Shown here: positions 25,414 through 33,037 of the stretch, one piece after another | Layout: the number at the start of each line of letters is the position of its first letter | Position numbering within the stretch: position 1 is the stretch's first letter | Source of the DNA: Gammaproteobacteria bacterium | GTDB lineage: Bacteria > Pseudomonadota > Gammaproteobacteria > Thiohalospirales > Thiohalospiraceae | Direction: 5' to 3' | Length of the DNA stretch: 33,037 bases | NCBI GenBank assembly: GCA_015491735.1 | Contig: WFVH01000066.1 | Location: 1-33,037, forward strand | The notes under the pieces: model-generated | Seen by the model: only the letters and a program-made list of their open reading frames with translations | What the model was told of the DNA's origin: nothing | Databases searched by the model: none | Translations under genes and position numbers: made by a program

Positions 25414-27437
25414 TGTTCACTCCTTTTGCGTAAACGCAGTTCGTCGTCACAGACGGGGCAGAACTCATGTTCGCCATTCAGATAGCCGTGACGGGGGCAG
25501 ATGGAGAAAGTGGGCGTAATGGTGATGTAGGGCAACCGGAACCCCTCCAGGGCGCGCCGCACCAGACGCCGGCACGCCTCGGCGCTGCTGATGCGCTCGC
25601 TCATGTAGAGATGCAGCACGGTGCCGCCGGTATATTTCTGCTGCAGCGCCTCCTGCCGCTCCAGCGCCTCGAAGGGGTCATCGGTGAAACCCACCGGCAG
25701 CTGGGATGAGTTGGTGTAGTAGGGGCGCTCGCGGGTGCCCGCCTGGCGAATTCCGGCGAAGCGTTTTTGATCCTCCTTGGCGAAGCGGTAGGTGGTTCCC
25801 TCCGCCGGTGTGGCCTCCAGGTTGTACATGTGACCGGTATGCTCCTGAAACTCCACCATCCGCTTGCGCACATGATCCAGCAGGCGGCAGGCAAGGGCGT
25901 GGCCCGCTGGCGAGGTGATATCTTCGGCATCGTTGGTGAAGTTGCGGATCATCTCGTTGATGCCGTTGACACCGATGGTGGAGAAGTGATTGCGCAGCGT
26001 CCCCAGGTAGCGTTTGGTATAGGGAAACAGGCCGGCGTCGATGTGGCGCTGGATCACCTTGCGCTTGATCTCCAGACTGTTGCGCGCCAGATCCAGCAGT
26101 TCATCCAGACGCTGCATCAGGCGCGGCTCGTCACCCTTGTGCAGATAACCCAGCCGGGCGCAGTTGATGGTGACCACCCCCAGCGACCCGGTCTGCTCCG
26201 CTGAACCAAACAGGCCGTTGCCCCGTTTCAGCAGCTCCTGCAGATCGAGCTGGAGACGGCAGCACATGGAGCGCACCATGTTCGGCTTGAGATCGGAGTT
26301 GAGGAAGTTCTGGAAATAGGGCAGGCCATATTTCGCCGTCATGGCAAACAGCCGTTCGGCATTTTCACTCTCCCAGGGGAAATCCGGGGTGATGTTGTAG
26401 GTGGGGATGGGAAAGGTGAACACCCTCCCCCTGGCATCACCGGCTGTCATCACCTCGATGTAGGCGCGGTTGATCATATCCATCTCGGGCTGCAGATCGG
26501 CGTAGGTGAACGGCATCTCCTCGCCGCCGATGAGCGGGATCTGTTCGCGCAGATCCTCGGGGCAGACCCAGTCGAAAGTAAGGTTGGTGAACGGGGTCTG
26601 GGTACCCCAGCGGGAGGGGACGTTGAGGTTGTAGATCAGTTCCTGGATGCACTGGCGCACCTTGTCATAGCAGAGATCATCCTTGCGTATAAAGGGGGCC
26701 AGATAGGTATCGAACGAGCTGAACGCCTGGGCGCCCGCCCACTCGTTCTGCAGCGTGCCGAGAAAGTTGACGATCTGCCCCACCGCGCTGCTCAGATGTT
26801 TGGGCGGCCCCGCCTCCACCTTGCCGGGCACCCCGTTCAGCCCCTCCTGCAGCAGCGTGCGCAGGGACCAGCCGGCACAGTAGCCGGCCAGCATGTCCAG
26901 ATCATGGATATGGAGATCACCCTCGCGGTGCGCCTCCCCTATCTCCGGCGGATAGACATGGCTGAGCCAGTAGTTGGCGATCATCTTTCCCGAGGTGTTC
27001 AGGATCAACCCGCCCAGCGAGTAGCCCTGATTGGCGTTGGCGTTGACCCGCCAGTCATCCCGCTGCAGATATTCATTGACCGACGCGGCAACATCCACCA
27101 GGGTGCGGCGATCCTGACGCAGCTTGTGGTGCTGCTCCCGGTAGACGATATAGGCACGCGCGGTTTTCAGGTGGTTGGCGCTGATCAGGACCTGCTCAAC
27201 GGTATCCTGAATGCGTTCGATATCCAGCGGCTCGATACTGCGCAGGCGATAACCCAGTACCTTGAGCACCTGGGCGCCGAGCAGATGCGCTTCCGGCTCT
27301 CCGAATTCCCCGGTGGCCTGTCCGGCGCGGAGGATGGCTGAGTCGATTTTGCGCTGATCAAAAACGGTTCTGCTGCCGTCCCGTTTTACAACTGCGGTTG
27401 GTAACTGTGGAACCGGAAGGGAAAGCTGCATCGCCAT
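25401..27437 (-). CDS. nrdD: Anaerobic ribonucleoside-triphosphate reductase large subunit, without glycyl-radical tail
   Basis: A class III reductase chain of 678 residues. An ATP-cone regulatory domain comes first (AVVKRDGSRTVFDQRKI, about 15-105), then the large ten-stranded barrel. The C terminus carries zinc-site residues C647, C660 and C663 (ICPRHGYLNGEHEFCPVC) and then stops, about 35 residues short of E. coli NrdD (712). The missing piece with the radical glycine is the next gene. It reduces ribonucleoside triphosphates to deoxy forms without oxygen. GAGGAG precedes ATG 27437, and a second ATG lies two codons on. NrdR and FNR-type sites upstream predict control by deoxynucleotide level and oxygen. 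Confidence 0.95.
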   Translation of the reverse strand: MAMQLSLPVPQLPTAVVKRDGSRTVFDQRKIDSAILRAGQATGEFGEPEAHLLGAQVLKVLGYRLRSIEPLDIERIQDTVEQVLISANHLKTARAYIVYREQHHKLRQDRRTLVDVAASVNEYLQRDDWRVNANANQGYSLGGLILNTSGKMIANYWLSHVYPPEIGEAHREGDLHIHDLDMLAGYCAGWSLRTLLQEGLNGVPGKVEAGPPKHLSSAVGQIVNFLGTLQNEWAGAQAFSSFDTYLAPFIRKDDLCYDKVRQCIQELIYNLNVPSRWGTQTPFTNLTFDWVCPEDLREQIPLIGGEEMPFTYADLQPEMDMINRAYIEVMTAGDARGRVFTFPIPTYNITPDFPWESENAERLFAMTAKYGLPYFQNFLNSDLKPNMVRSMCCRLQLDLQELLKRGNGLFGSAEQTGSLGVVTINCARLGYLHKGDEPRLMQRLDELLDLARNSLEIKRKVIQRHIDAGLFPYTKRYLGTLRNHFSTIGVNGINEMIRNFTNDAEDITSPAGHALACRLLDHVRKRMVEFQEHTGHMYNLEATPAEGTTYRFAKEDQKRFAGIRQAGTRERPYYTNSSQLPVGFTDDPFEALERQEALQQKYTGGTVLHLYMSERISSAEACRRLVRRALEGFRLPYITITPTFSICPRHGYLNGEHEFCPVCDDELRLRKRSEQCLN
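25420..25424 (-). promoter_or_regulatory. Ribosome-binding site for the small glycyl-radical gene
   Basis: AGGAG, 6 nt before ATG 25413, lies inside the last codons of nrdD. A dedicated site at ideal spacing argues that the separate start is real rather than the product of a sequencing frameshift. Confidence 0.8.
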
Positions 27438-27462
27438 GACGCTCCTCTAACTTGGCGTGATC

Positions 27463-27510
27463 ATGCTATATATTGTGCCTCGTTGGCCTGTAAAGCACAA
27501 TATGTGGTGG
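27463..27510 (-). promoter_or_regulatory. Tandem NrdR boxes upstream of nrdD
   Basis: ATGCTATATATTGTGC (27463-27478) and GCACAATATGTGGTGG (27495-27510) both fit the NrdR consensus acaCwAtATaTwGtgt, the first very closely. Their starts are 32 bp apart, three helical turns, the spacing known for paired NrdR boxes. NrdR represses ribonucleotide reductase genes when dATP is plentiful. The boxes lie 26-73 bp before the nrdD ATG, where they would cover the promoter. Confidence 0.85.
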
Positions 27511-27521
27511 ACGCTGTTTTG

Positions 27522-27535
27522 TTGACCTGGATCAA
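27522..27535 (-). promoter_or_regulatory. FNR/ANR-type anaerobic activator site
   Basis: TTGACCTGGATCAA matches TTGATnnnnATCAA in 9 of 10 fixed positions. It is upstream of both NrdR boxes, centred about 91 bp before the nrdD ATG, a suitable place to activate the operon without oxygen. Confidence 0.75.
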
Positions 27536-27860
27536 TCAGGGTGTTTTTCGTCGGTGCCTTGAATTGGCTGATGCTGTTTGGTAACGACCTGTATCCAATG
27601 TGAAAACTGATCATGAACAGCAAATGATCTGTTACCAGGACAATCGATAGTAAAGCGATTTTCAGCGGGTGGTTGGGCGGTCAGTCGCAAGGCGCGGTGG
27701 CGTTGCCATAGGAGTGCTATGGCAAGCTGGCGCAACGCGCGAATGGTCCTCTCCCTGAAGGCCACTTTCCCATCGATTATCCTGGTATCTTGCATTGCCG
27801 GTTGGGCATCGTTATTCTGGTGTTTCAGTAGATTGCCAGCAGATATATACAGGGTGGGCC
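27536..27860. other. Intergenic region between nrdD control sites and yajQ
   Basis: No supported gene. A minus-strand open frame (27532-27795, about 87 codons) has no recognisable product, no clear ribosome-binding site and would end inside the FNR site. The part nearest yajQ must contain the yajQ promoter, but no good -35/-10 pair stands out. Confidence 0.5.
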
Positions 27861-28343
27861 ATGCCTTCATTTGATGTCGTTTCTGAAGTGGATATGCACG
27901 AGGTATCCAATGCGGTGGATCAAGCCAATCGGGAAGTGGGCACCCGATTCGACTTTAAAGGTAGTGAGGCAAAATATCAGTTGGAGGGGTCGGATGTTCT
28001 CATGAGTGCGGAGGCTGAATTTCAGTTGAAGCAGATGTTGGATATATTGCAGACAAAACTTAGCCGGCGTTACGTGGACATTGCTTGTCTCGAGATCGAC
28101 AAGGCAGAAGTTACCGGGAAACGCGCCCAGCAGAAAGTTACGCTGCGCCAGGGCGTGGACAAGGAGCTTGCCGGAAAGATTGTCAAGCTGATAAAGAATG
28201 GAAAATACAAGGTGCAGGCGGCGATTCAGGGCGACAAGGTGCGCGTTACCGGTAAAAAACGCGATGAATTGCAAAAGGTGATTGCGATGCTCAGAGAGGC
28301 GGATCTGGATCTGCCGCTGCAGTTCGATAACTTCCGCGATTGA
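27861..28343 (+). CDS. yajQ: YajQ family nucleotide/cyclic-di-GMP-binding protein
   Basis: The protein has 160 residues, the usual length. It starts MPSFDVVSEVDMHEVSNAVDQ and contains TRFDFKGS, IVKLIKNGKYKVQAAIQGDKVRV and ends PLQFDNFRD, all conserved throughout the UPF0234/YajQ family. The fold is two ferredoxin-like domains. Members bind nucleic acid or cyclic di-GMP, and in Xanthomonas a homologue acts as a c-di-GMP effector with a transcription factor. The role here is not known. A weak GGGTGGGCC lies before the ATG. Convergent with ptsP. Confidence 0.93.
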   Translation: MPSFDVVSEVDMHEVSNAVDQANREVGTRFDFKGSEAKYQLEGSDVLMSAEAEFQLKQMLDILQTKLSRRYVDIACLEIDKAEVTGKRAQQKVTLRQGVDKELAGKIVKLIKNGKYKVQAAIQGDKVRVTGKKRDELQKVIAMLREADLDLPLQFDNFRD

Positions 28344-28354
28344 AAAACCGTCCC

Positions 28355-28372
28355 AGCGGCAGCCCGCTATTT
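28355..28372 (+). terminator. Weak terminator candidate between yajQ and ptsP
   Basis: AGCGG (28355-28359) and CCGCT (28364-28368) form a short stem with loop CAGC, followed by ATTTT. It lies across the 3' end of ptsP. The stem is short, so the call is weak. Confidence 0.3.
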
Positions 28373-30646
28373 TCCTGCCCGAATCAGTCCACCCAAACCG
28401 GCCTGTTCCAGTGCATGGGTCAGATGTTGGCGGATGAGATGAACATCGTCCATGGCCAGCACCTCGTTTAGCAGGGCAACGGCTTCCTGTTTACTGAAGC
28501 TGCGAATTACCCATTTGATTCGTGGCAGGCCGGAGACGGTCATGCTCAACGAATCCATACCCATCCCCAACAGCAGAACGGCGGCCGCGGGGTCGCCAGC
28601 CATTTCACCACAAACACTGACCTCCTTGCCGAAGCGGTGTCCATGTTCCACTACCTGCAGCAGCGCCCGCAACACCGCCGGATGCAGGGAGTCGAACAGG
28701 TCGGCCACCCGGGAGTTGTTGCGATCCACCGCCAGCAGATACTGGGTGAGATCGTTGCTGCCGATGGAGAGAAAATCTACCCGCTGGGCCAGGGCATCGG
28801 CCTGGTATACGGCGGCGGGAATCTCCACCATCACCCCGATTTGTGGTTTCTCCAGGTGCTCGCCCAGCTCTTCACTGAGTTCTTGATGCGCGCGCCGTAT
28901 AAGCTGCAGGCTTTCATCTATTTCGGAGACGCTGCTGATCATGGGCAGGAGCAGGCGCAGATTACCCAGCGTATGATTAGCATGCAACATGGCGCGCAGT
29001 TGTACCAGAAAAATTTCAGGGTGATCCAGCGTGATGCGGATTCCGCGCCAGCCCAGAAACGGGTTGTCCTCCTCGATGGGGAAATAGGGCAGGCTCTTGT
29101 CTCCTCCTACGTCCAGCGTGCGCAGTGTTACCGGCAGGGGGGCGAAGGATTTGAGTACGGTGCGATAGATCTGCCGCTGCTGCTTTTCTCCCGGGAAGTG
29201 TTCTGCAACCAGAAAAGGGAATTCGGTGCGATACAGGCCAATGCCCTCTGCTCCGCTGTTGCGTGAGGGTGTGATATCGGCAATCAGGCCGGAGTTGATA
29301 TAGAGAGGGATGCGTACTCCATCGGTGGTTTCGGCAGGCAGCTCATGCAGATGGGAGAGATCGGCGGCCAGCTCGGTATCCTCCTGCAACAGCCGGGTAA
29401 ACTCGGTGCGTACCTCGTCGGACGGCGAGATATAGACCCGCCCGGTGTATCCGTCAACAATCATCTCCCGGCCATCAACCCGGCTGACCGGCAGGTTTTT
29501 TGCACCCATGACCGCCGGAACACCCATGGCGCGGCAGAGGATGGCGATATGAGAGCTGCGAGAGCCGCGGGTGGAGACGATTCCGGCTAACTGCCCTGCC
29601 GGCACGTCGGCGAGCATGGTGGCGGTGATCTCCTCAGCCACCAGTACCGACCGTTGCGGATAACGGGTCTGGGTGCGCGGATTCTCCTGCAGATAGGCCA
29701 GAATGCGCAGTCCCAGATCGCGAATGTCATCGCTGCGCTCGCTGAGGTAGGGATCATCCATCTCCTTGAAGGTGCGCACATGCTCGTTGATAGTGTCGCG
29801 CAGCGCCCCCTGAACCCAGTTTCCAGCGCGAATATGCTCGATAACCTTGTTGCCCAGTGTGCCGCTGTCCAGCAACATGAGGTAGGCGTCAAACAGTGCC
29901 AGATCCTCGGCGGGCAGCACCTTCTCCAGGCGGGCAGAGAGCTTTCGGATATCCTTTTTTACTGCGTCCACGGCGTCGTAGAACGCTGCCTCTTCCTGGG
30001 CCGGATCATCCGGCAGGCGATCGGGAATGACATCCAGATCGGCTTGAGGGTAAACCACCACTGCCGTTCCGATCCCCACGCCGGGTGCACCGGCAAGACC
30101 TTGCAGGGGCCGGTTTTCCGGTAGGGATGGCTCCCCCAGTGTCTGGCGCAGTCCGCGGATACCGCCGCTGGCTTCGGCATGGGCGATTCCGCCAGCCAGT
30201 TGCGCGGCGATAGTGATCATGAATGACAGTTCGGTTTCACCAAAAGGGATCGGGTTGCGCCGTTGAACCACCAGTACGCCGAGTAACCTGCGATGGTGGA
30301 CGATGGGAACACCCAAAAAGGCGTGATACTGCTCTTCGCCACTGCCCGGACAATAGCGATAACGCAGATGTTGTGGGGCATCATCAATATTGAGCGGTTC
30401 GTTTCGTTCCCCAACCAGACCGACCAGACCTTCACCGAATCCCAGTCTCACTTGACCAACGCTGTCCGGATTCAGTCCTTCGGTAGCCATCAAGACATGT
30501 TGGTTTTTGTCGTAGTCGCTGAGATAGACCGAGCAGAGATCCACTGCCATGGTCTCTTTAACCCGATGTACGATAAGAGTCAACGCCTGAGTCAGATCCG
30601 GTGCCCGGTTGACCTCTTCGATGATTTTTCTCAGTGTCTCCAGCAT
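28367..30646 (-). CDS. ptsP: PTS-Ntr enzyme I (phosphoenolpyruvate-protein phosphotransferase PtsP)
   Basis: The protein has 759 residues. An N-terminal GAF sensory domain (about 1-165) precedes a complete enzyme I module. The phosphorylated histidine is H366 in SRSSHIAILCRAMG; the PEP-binding barrel shows LYRTEFPFL, LRTLDVGGDKSLPY, FLGWRGIRI and SIGSNDLTQYLLAVDRNN. It takes phosphate from PEP and passes it to NPr and IIA-Ntr, linking nitrogen and carbon state to potassium and envelope regulation; in E. coli the GAF domain binds glutamine. Its partners NPr and IIA-Ntr are not in this window. It lies downstream of rppH, as in E. coli. Confidence 0.95.
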   Translation of the reverse strand: MLETLRKIIEEVNRAPDLTQALTLIVHRVKETMAVDLCSVYLSDYDKNQHVLMATEGLNPDSVGQVRLGFGEGLVGLVGERNEPLNIDDAPQHLRYRYCPGSGEEQYHAFLGVPIVHHRRLLGVLVVQRRNPIPFGETELSFMITIAAQLAGGIAHAEASGGIRGLRQTLGEPSLPENRPLQGLAGAPGVGIGTAVVVYPQADLDVIPDRLPDDPAQEEAAFYDAVDAVKKDIRKLSARLEKVLPAEDLALFDAYLMLLDSGTLGNKVIEHIRAGNWVQGALRDTINEHVRTFKEMDDPYLSERSDDIRDLGLRILAYLQENPRTQTRYPQRSVLVAEEITATMLADVPAGQLAGIVSTRGSRSSHIAILCRAMGVPAVMGAKNLPVSRVDGREMIVDGYTGRVYISPSDEVRTEFTRLLQEDTELAADLSHLHELPAETTDGVRIPLYINSGLIADITPSRNSGAEGIGLYRTEFPFLVAEHFPGEKQQRQIYRTVLKSFAPLPVTLRTLDVGGDKSLPYFPIEEDNPFLGWRGIRITLDHPEIFLVQLRAMLHANHTLGNLRLLLPMISSVSEIDESLQLIRRAHQELSEELGEHLEKPQIGVMVEIPAAVYQADALAQRVDFLSIGSNDLTQYLLAVDRNNSRVADLFDSLHPAVLRALLQVVEHGHRFGKEVSVCGEMAGDPAAAVLLLGMGMDSLSMTVSGLPRIKWVIRSFSKQEAVALLNEVLAMDDVHLIRQHLTHALEQAGLGGLIRAGK

Positions 30647-30762
30647 TGGGTTGTCAGATCCGGTTTATTGGGGTGGCGGACTAGTACTCCGTCAAGGTGA
30701 TAAATCAGGATTCAGCGTCCATGGCGGCGCCCCTTGCTTTCAGCCCGTTCCCTGCGTTTACG

Positions 30763-30786
30763 AAAAAATCAACAGATGTCCATCTG
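30763..30786 (-). terminator. Possible terminator or attenuator between rppH and ptsP
   Basis: On the minus strand CAGATG and CATCTG form a compact hairpin (30786-30773), followed by TTGA and six T residues (30768-30763). If used, ptsP would depend on partial read-through or its own promoter in the following 115 bp. Confidence 0.4.
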
Positions 30787-30815
30787 CAGGAGTGCAGCCT
30801 GCTTGACGGCCAGGT

Positions 30816-31337
30816 TCAGGTCTGCCGTTTTTGACCTGTCTGTTGTGGCCGTTTTAGAGACAGCAGCGGTGCTAACTCCTCCAGTGCCTGCTGGTAGACT
30901 TGCTGTTTGAAAAATACGACATCCCTTATCGGCTGCCAGTAGTCGATCCAGCACCACTGATCGAACTCCGGTTTTTTACCCCGATCAAGGCGCACGGCGT
31001 TTTCACCACCAACCAGCCGGAGCAGGTACCATTTCTGTTTTTGGCCGATACAGAGAGGGAAACAGTGGCGCCGTACCATTTTGTCCGGCAGACGATAGCG
31101 TAACCAGCCCCGGGTGTAACCCATGATTTCCACATGCTCCGGAAGCAGCCCGATCTCTTCACTCAGCTCCCGGTACATCGCCTGTTCGGGAGCTTCATTG
31201 CGGCGGATACCGCCTTGTGGAAACTGCCAGGCATCCTGCCGGATGCGGCGCGCCCACAGAACCCGGTTTTCTTCATTGGCGACGATGATGCCTACGTTGG
31301 GTCTGAAACCGTCCGAATCAATCACTTGAGTATCCAT
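30816..31337 (-). CDS. rppH: RNA pyrophosphohydrolase
   Basis: A Nudix hydrolase of 173 residues. The Nudix box fits exactly: G42, E48, R56-E57, E60-E61 and G63 (starting [12 protein letters not shown], then [10 protein letters not shown]). [12 protein letters not shown] at the start and WQFPQGGI are specific to RppH rather than other Nudix enzymes. It converts the 5' triphosphate end of mRNA to a monophosphate, which triggers RNase E decay. The C terminus is rich in Q, K and R. Pairing with ptsP downstream is a conserved gammaproteobacterial arrangement. Confidence 0.95.
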   Translation of the reverse strand: MDTQVIDSDGFRPNVGIIVANEENRVLWARRIRQDAWQFPQGGIRRNEAPEQAMYRELSEEIGLLPEHVEIMGYTRGWLRYRLPDKMVRRHCFPLCIGQKQKWYLLRLVGGENAVRLDRGKKPEFDQWCWIDYWQPIRDVVFFKQQVYQQALEELAPLLSLKRPQQTGQKRQT

Positions 31338-31481
31338 GCCCAGGTCACTATTGTTATTGATTGTTCCACAATATTATTAACCCGGCAACAATATCTGCCA
31401 TTCGATAATATTGAAGGCTGGATCGCAGCCCGGAATGGGTATGATATATTGGTCGACAACGCTGATTTGGAGAGAGGTGAG

Positions 31482-32156
31482 GTGGCGCTAGCGATCTTTG
31501 ACTTGGACAATACCCTGCTGGCCGGCGATAGTGATTATCTGTGGGGAGAGTTTTTGGTGGAGCAGGGGTTGGTGGATAAAGCATATTACGCCAGGGAGAA
31601 CCGCCGGTTTTACGACGAATACAAGGCAGGTACGCTGAACATCCATGAATTCATGGCATTCAGCCTGGAGCCGCTTACCCGCTACTCCCGGGAAGAGCTT
31701 GGCGTGCTGCGCAGCCATTTCATCGAAGAGAAGATTGAACCGGTCATGCTGCCGGCGGCGAAAGAGCTGTTGGAGAAGCATCGGCGACAGGGCGATGTTC
31801 TGCTTATCATTACCGCCACCAACCGCTTTGTTACCGAGCCGATCGCAGAGGCGTTGGGGGTGGATGATCTGCTGGCTACCGACCCGCAAATATGTGGCGA
31901 TCGGTATACAGGGAAGGTGGAGGGTATTCCCTGTTTCCGCGAAGGGAAAGTGGCGCGGTTGACGGCATGGCTGGATGCCAGTGGCAGAGACCTTGGGCAA
32001 AGCTGGTTCTACAGTGATTCTCATAACGATCTGCCACTGCTGGAACGGGTGACGCATCCGGTTGCCGTCGATCCCGATGAGACGCTTTGCCAACACGCCG
32101 AGCTAAAGGGGTGGCCGGTTATCTCGTTACGGGGTAATCACGCAGCCAGCCCCTGA
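31482..32156 (+). CDS. HAD-IB family phosphatase (phosphoserine phosphatase-like)
   Basis: The protein has 224 residues. Motif I is FDLDNTLL with nucleophile D7 and acid D9; motif II is in LLIITATN; the lysine is in FREGKVARL; motif IV is YSDSHNDLPLL (from about 177). This pattern is that of the HAD-IB subfamily that includes SerB- and CicA-like proteins. The substrate is not known. GTG 31482 is chosen because motif I should lie at the very N terminus and GAGAGAGG precedes it; the frame is open further upstream across the rppH start but carries no conserved sequence. The last codons and the TGA stop lie inside a degenerate MITE, so the native C terminus was altered. Confidence 0.87.
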   Translation: MALAIFDLDNTLLAGDSDYLWGEFLVEQGLVDKAYYARENRRFYDEYKAGTLNIHEFMAFSLEPLTRYSREELGVLRSHFIEEKIEPVMLPAAKELLEKHRRQGDVLLIITATNRFVTEPIAEALGVDDLLATDPQICGDRYTGKVEGIPCFREGKVARLTAWLDASGRDLGQSWFYSDSHNDLPLLERVTHPVAVDPDETLCQHAELKGWPVISLRGNHAASP

Positions 32157-32243
32157 AAACCCCCGTTTTTCGCCCTGAACCGGCGAATCTCAGGGGTAGT
32201 CCAAGCAGTTGCATTCAAGCTCTATCACTCGCTGAGTCGTTAC
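32134..32243. mobile_element. Degenerate IS66-type MITE overlapping the HAD gene end
   Basis: A 110-bp eroded copy. GTAATCACGCAGCCAGCCCCTG corresponds to the left end, TTTTTCGCCCTGAAC and GAATCTCAGGGG to the middle, and GCTGAGTCGTTAC to the right terminus; much of the central hairpin is deleted. Flanks GTTACGGG (32126-32133) and GTTGCGGG (32244-32251) match in 7 of 8 positions, which confirms the boundaries. It inserted into the 3' end of the HAD gene and supplies its final codons and stop. Confidence 0.72.
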
Positions 32244-32476
32244 GTTGCGGGAGTCCAGTTCGTGACGGCGGTTGCCATGCCGCCGGATTACGAGTTTGCC
32301 CGCCGGCAAAGGATGGCAGAACCACCTAACCGTTTGTTTTGACATGAAAGGCCATCGGTACACGGCGGCTGAACATCATCTAAAAGGCTTGCCGGGTGAA
32401 TAAGCCCGTATCAATATTCCGGTGACGATACCGGATGCTCCCCTGAAGCATCATACACTCGCCTGGTTGACAACGG
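32244..32476. other. Non-coding leader region before the tRNA-tuf cluster
   Basis: No gene is supported. Open frames here have no recognisable product. An isolated TTGACA at 32339-32344 has no good -10 partner. This stretch may hold upstream activating sequence for the stable-RNA promoter that follows. Confidence 0.45.
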
Positions 32477-32508
32477 TTGACATGAGCGGTTTGTTAGCCC
32501 ACAATACT
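32477..32508 (+). promoter_or_regulatory. Candidate stable-RNA promoter of the tRNA-tuf operon
   Basis: TTGACA (32477-32482) and AATACT (32503-32508) are followed by GCGCC, a GC-rich discriminator typical of tRNA promoters. The 20-bp spacer is longer than ideal. Another TTGACA lies 10 bp upstream (32467-32472). Confidence 0.35.
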
Positions 32509-32523
32509 GCGCCTTGTGTGTCT

Positions 32524-32608
32524 GGAGGGGTTCCCGAGTGGCCAAAGGGATCAGACTGTAAATCTGACGGCTCCGCCTTCGGAGGTTCGAATCCTCCCCC
32601 CTCCACCA
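32524..32608 (+). tRNA. tRNA-Tyr (anticodon GUA)
   Basis: An 85-nt class II tRNA with acceptor GGAGGGG/CCCCTCC and encoded ACCA. Anticodon stem TCAGA/TCTGA encloses CTGTAAA with anticodon GTA; a long variable arm (GGCTCCGCCTTCGGAGG region) is present. First of a tRNA trio before tuf, as in the E. coli tyrU-glyT-thrT-tufB operon, though the tRNA-Thr (thrU) that leads that operon is absent here. Confidence 0.97.
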
Positions 32609-32653
32609 ACTCCGGTTGGCGTGGCCAGGCGCGAATCCATATTGCGAAGTTGC

Positions 32654-32727
<74 letters not shown>

Positions 32728-32763
32728 TTCAAAGAAGTGGGGGCAGCTGGGAGTGTTCATGAT

Positions 32764-32838
<75 letters not shown>

Positions 32839-32908
32839 TATGCTCAAATTTGCTTTTAGTATCGGTTGTTTAATGTTTAAGGTTTGTTGAATTGGAGGAG
32901 AACTTCCA

Positions 32909-33037
32909 GTGTCTAAGGAAAAATTTGAACGTACGAAGCCGCACGTAAACGTTGGCACGATTGGTCATGTTGATCACGGCAAGACGACGCTGACGGCGGC
33001 GCTGACGAAGGTGATGGCGGAGAAGCACGGTGGTGAA
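32909..33037 (+). CDS. tuf: Elongation factor Tu (5' part, cut by window end)
   Basis: The first 43 codons of EF-Tu. The start reads [16 protein letters not shown] and the GTPase P-loop GHVDHGKTT follows at about 19-27. GTG 32909 is preceded by GGAGGAG. EF-Tu carries aminoacyl-tRNA to the ribosome. The linkage with tRNA-Tyr, -Gly and -Thr marks this as the tufB-type locus. The rest of the gene lies outside the window. Confidence 0.98.
   Translation, partial: MSKEKFERTKPHVNVGTIGHVDHGKTTLTAALTKVMAEKHGGE

Noticed and set aside
25401..25424. Sequencing frameshift as explanation of the split nrdD
   Set aside because: The small gene has its own AGGAG at ideal spacing, an ATG, and an in-frame TGA two codons upstream, so one inserted or deleted base would not simply restore a normal fused protein. 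Resequencing would still be decisive.
27532..27795. Small minus-strand open frame between nrdD and yajQ
   Set aside because: No recognisable family, no ribosome-binding site, and its end runs into the FNR site. Possible but unsupported.

Overview
The window looks like a chromosomal segment of a gammaproteobacterium. The evidence is the conserved order tig-clpP-clpX-lon-hupB-ppiD, the tRNA(Tyr)-tRNA(Gly)-tRNA(Thr)-tuf cluster, the rppH-ptsP pair, a YejM/PbgA-type inner-membrane protein, and purE-purK. Genus cannot be fixed from sequence alone. All genes have similar, moderately GC-rich composition, so nothing stands out as a recent foreign island.

Layout. (1) 1-11.3 kb, cell-surface region: a yejM-like gene, then a tightly coupled minus-strand phosphonate operon (PEP mutase fused to a nucleotidyltransferase, phosphonopyruvate decarboxylase, 2-aminoethylphosphonate transaminase, stand-alone CTP-type nucleotidyltransferase). 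Divergent from it are two TagF-like CDP-alcohol phosphotransferases. Facing those is a one-chain fusion of an O-antigen ligase/polymerase and a WaaE-type glycosyltransferase. Together they predict synthesis of CMP-activated aminoethylphosphonate and its transfer to a surface glycan or LPS. (2) 11.5-14.6 kb: mltD, purK, purE. (3) 14.7-23.9 kb: tRNA-Leu, trigger factor, ClpP, ClpX, Lon, HU, tRNA-Val, tRNA-Asp, PpiD, the classic proteostasis block, with a candidate heat-shock promoter for lon and a strong sigma70 promoter for hupB. (4) 24.3-27.5 kb: anaerobic ribonucleotide reductase operon. The glycyl-radical tail of NrdD is encoded by a separate 57-codon gene between nrdD and nrdG, preceded by two NrdR boxes 32 bp apart and a near-perfect FNR/ANR box. 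(5) 27.9-32.2 kb: yajQ, ptsP, rppH, a HAD-IB phosphatase. (6) 32.5 kb to end: tRNA-Tyr, -Gly, -Thr and the start of tuf.

Scattered through the window are five copies of a small non-coding mobile element (110-152 bp plus a 47-bp mini form) with GTAACTATTCAGC-type terminal inverted repeats and 8-bp target duplications. The GTAA ends and 8-bp duplications point to an IS66-type MITE. One copy supplies the stop codon of a DUF4389 gene, another the last codons of the HAD gene, and two lie just upstream of yejM and ppiD.

The points most worth following up are the phosphonate-to-surface-glycan cluster, the split NrdD, and the MITE family.
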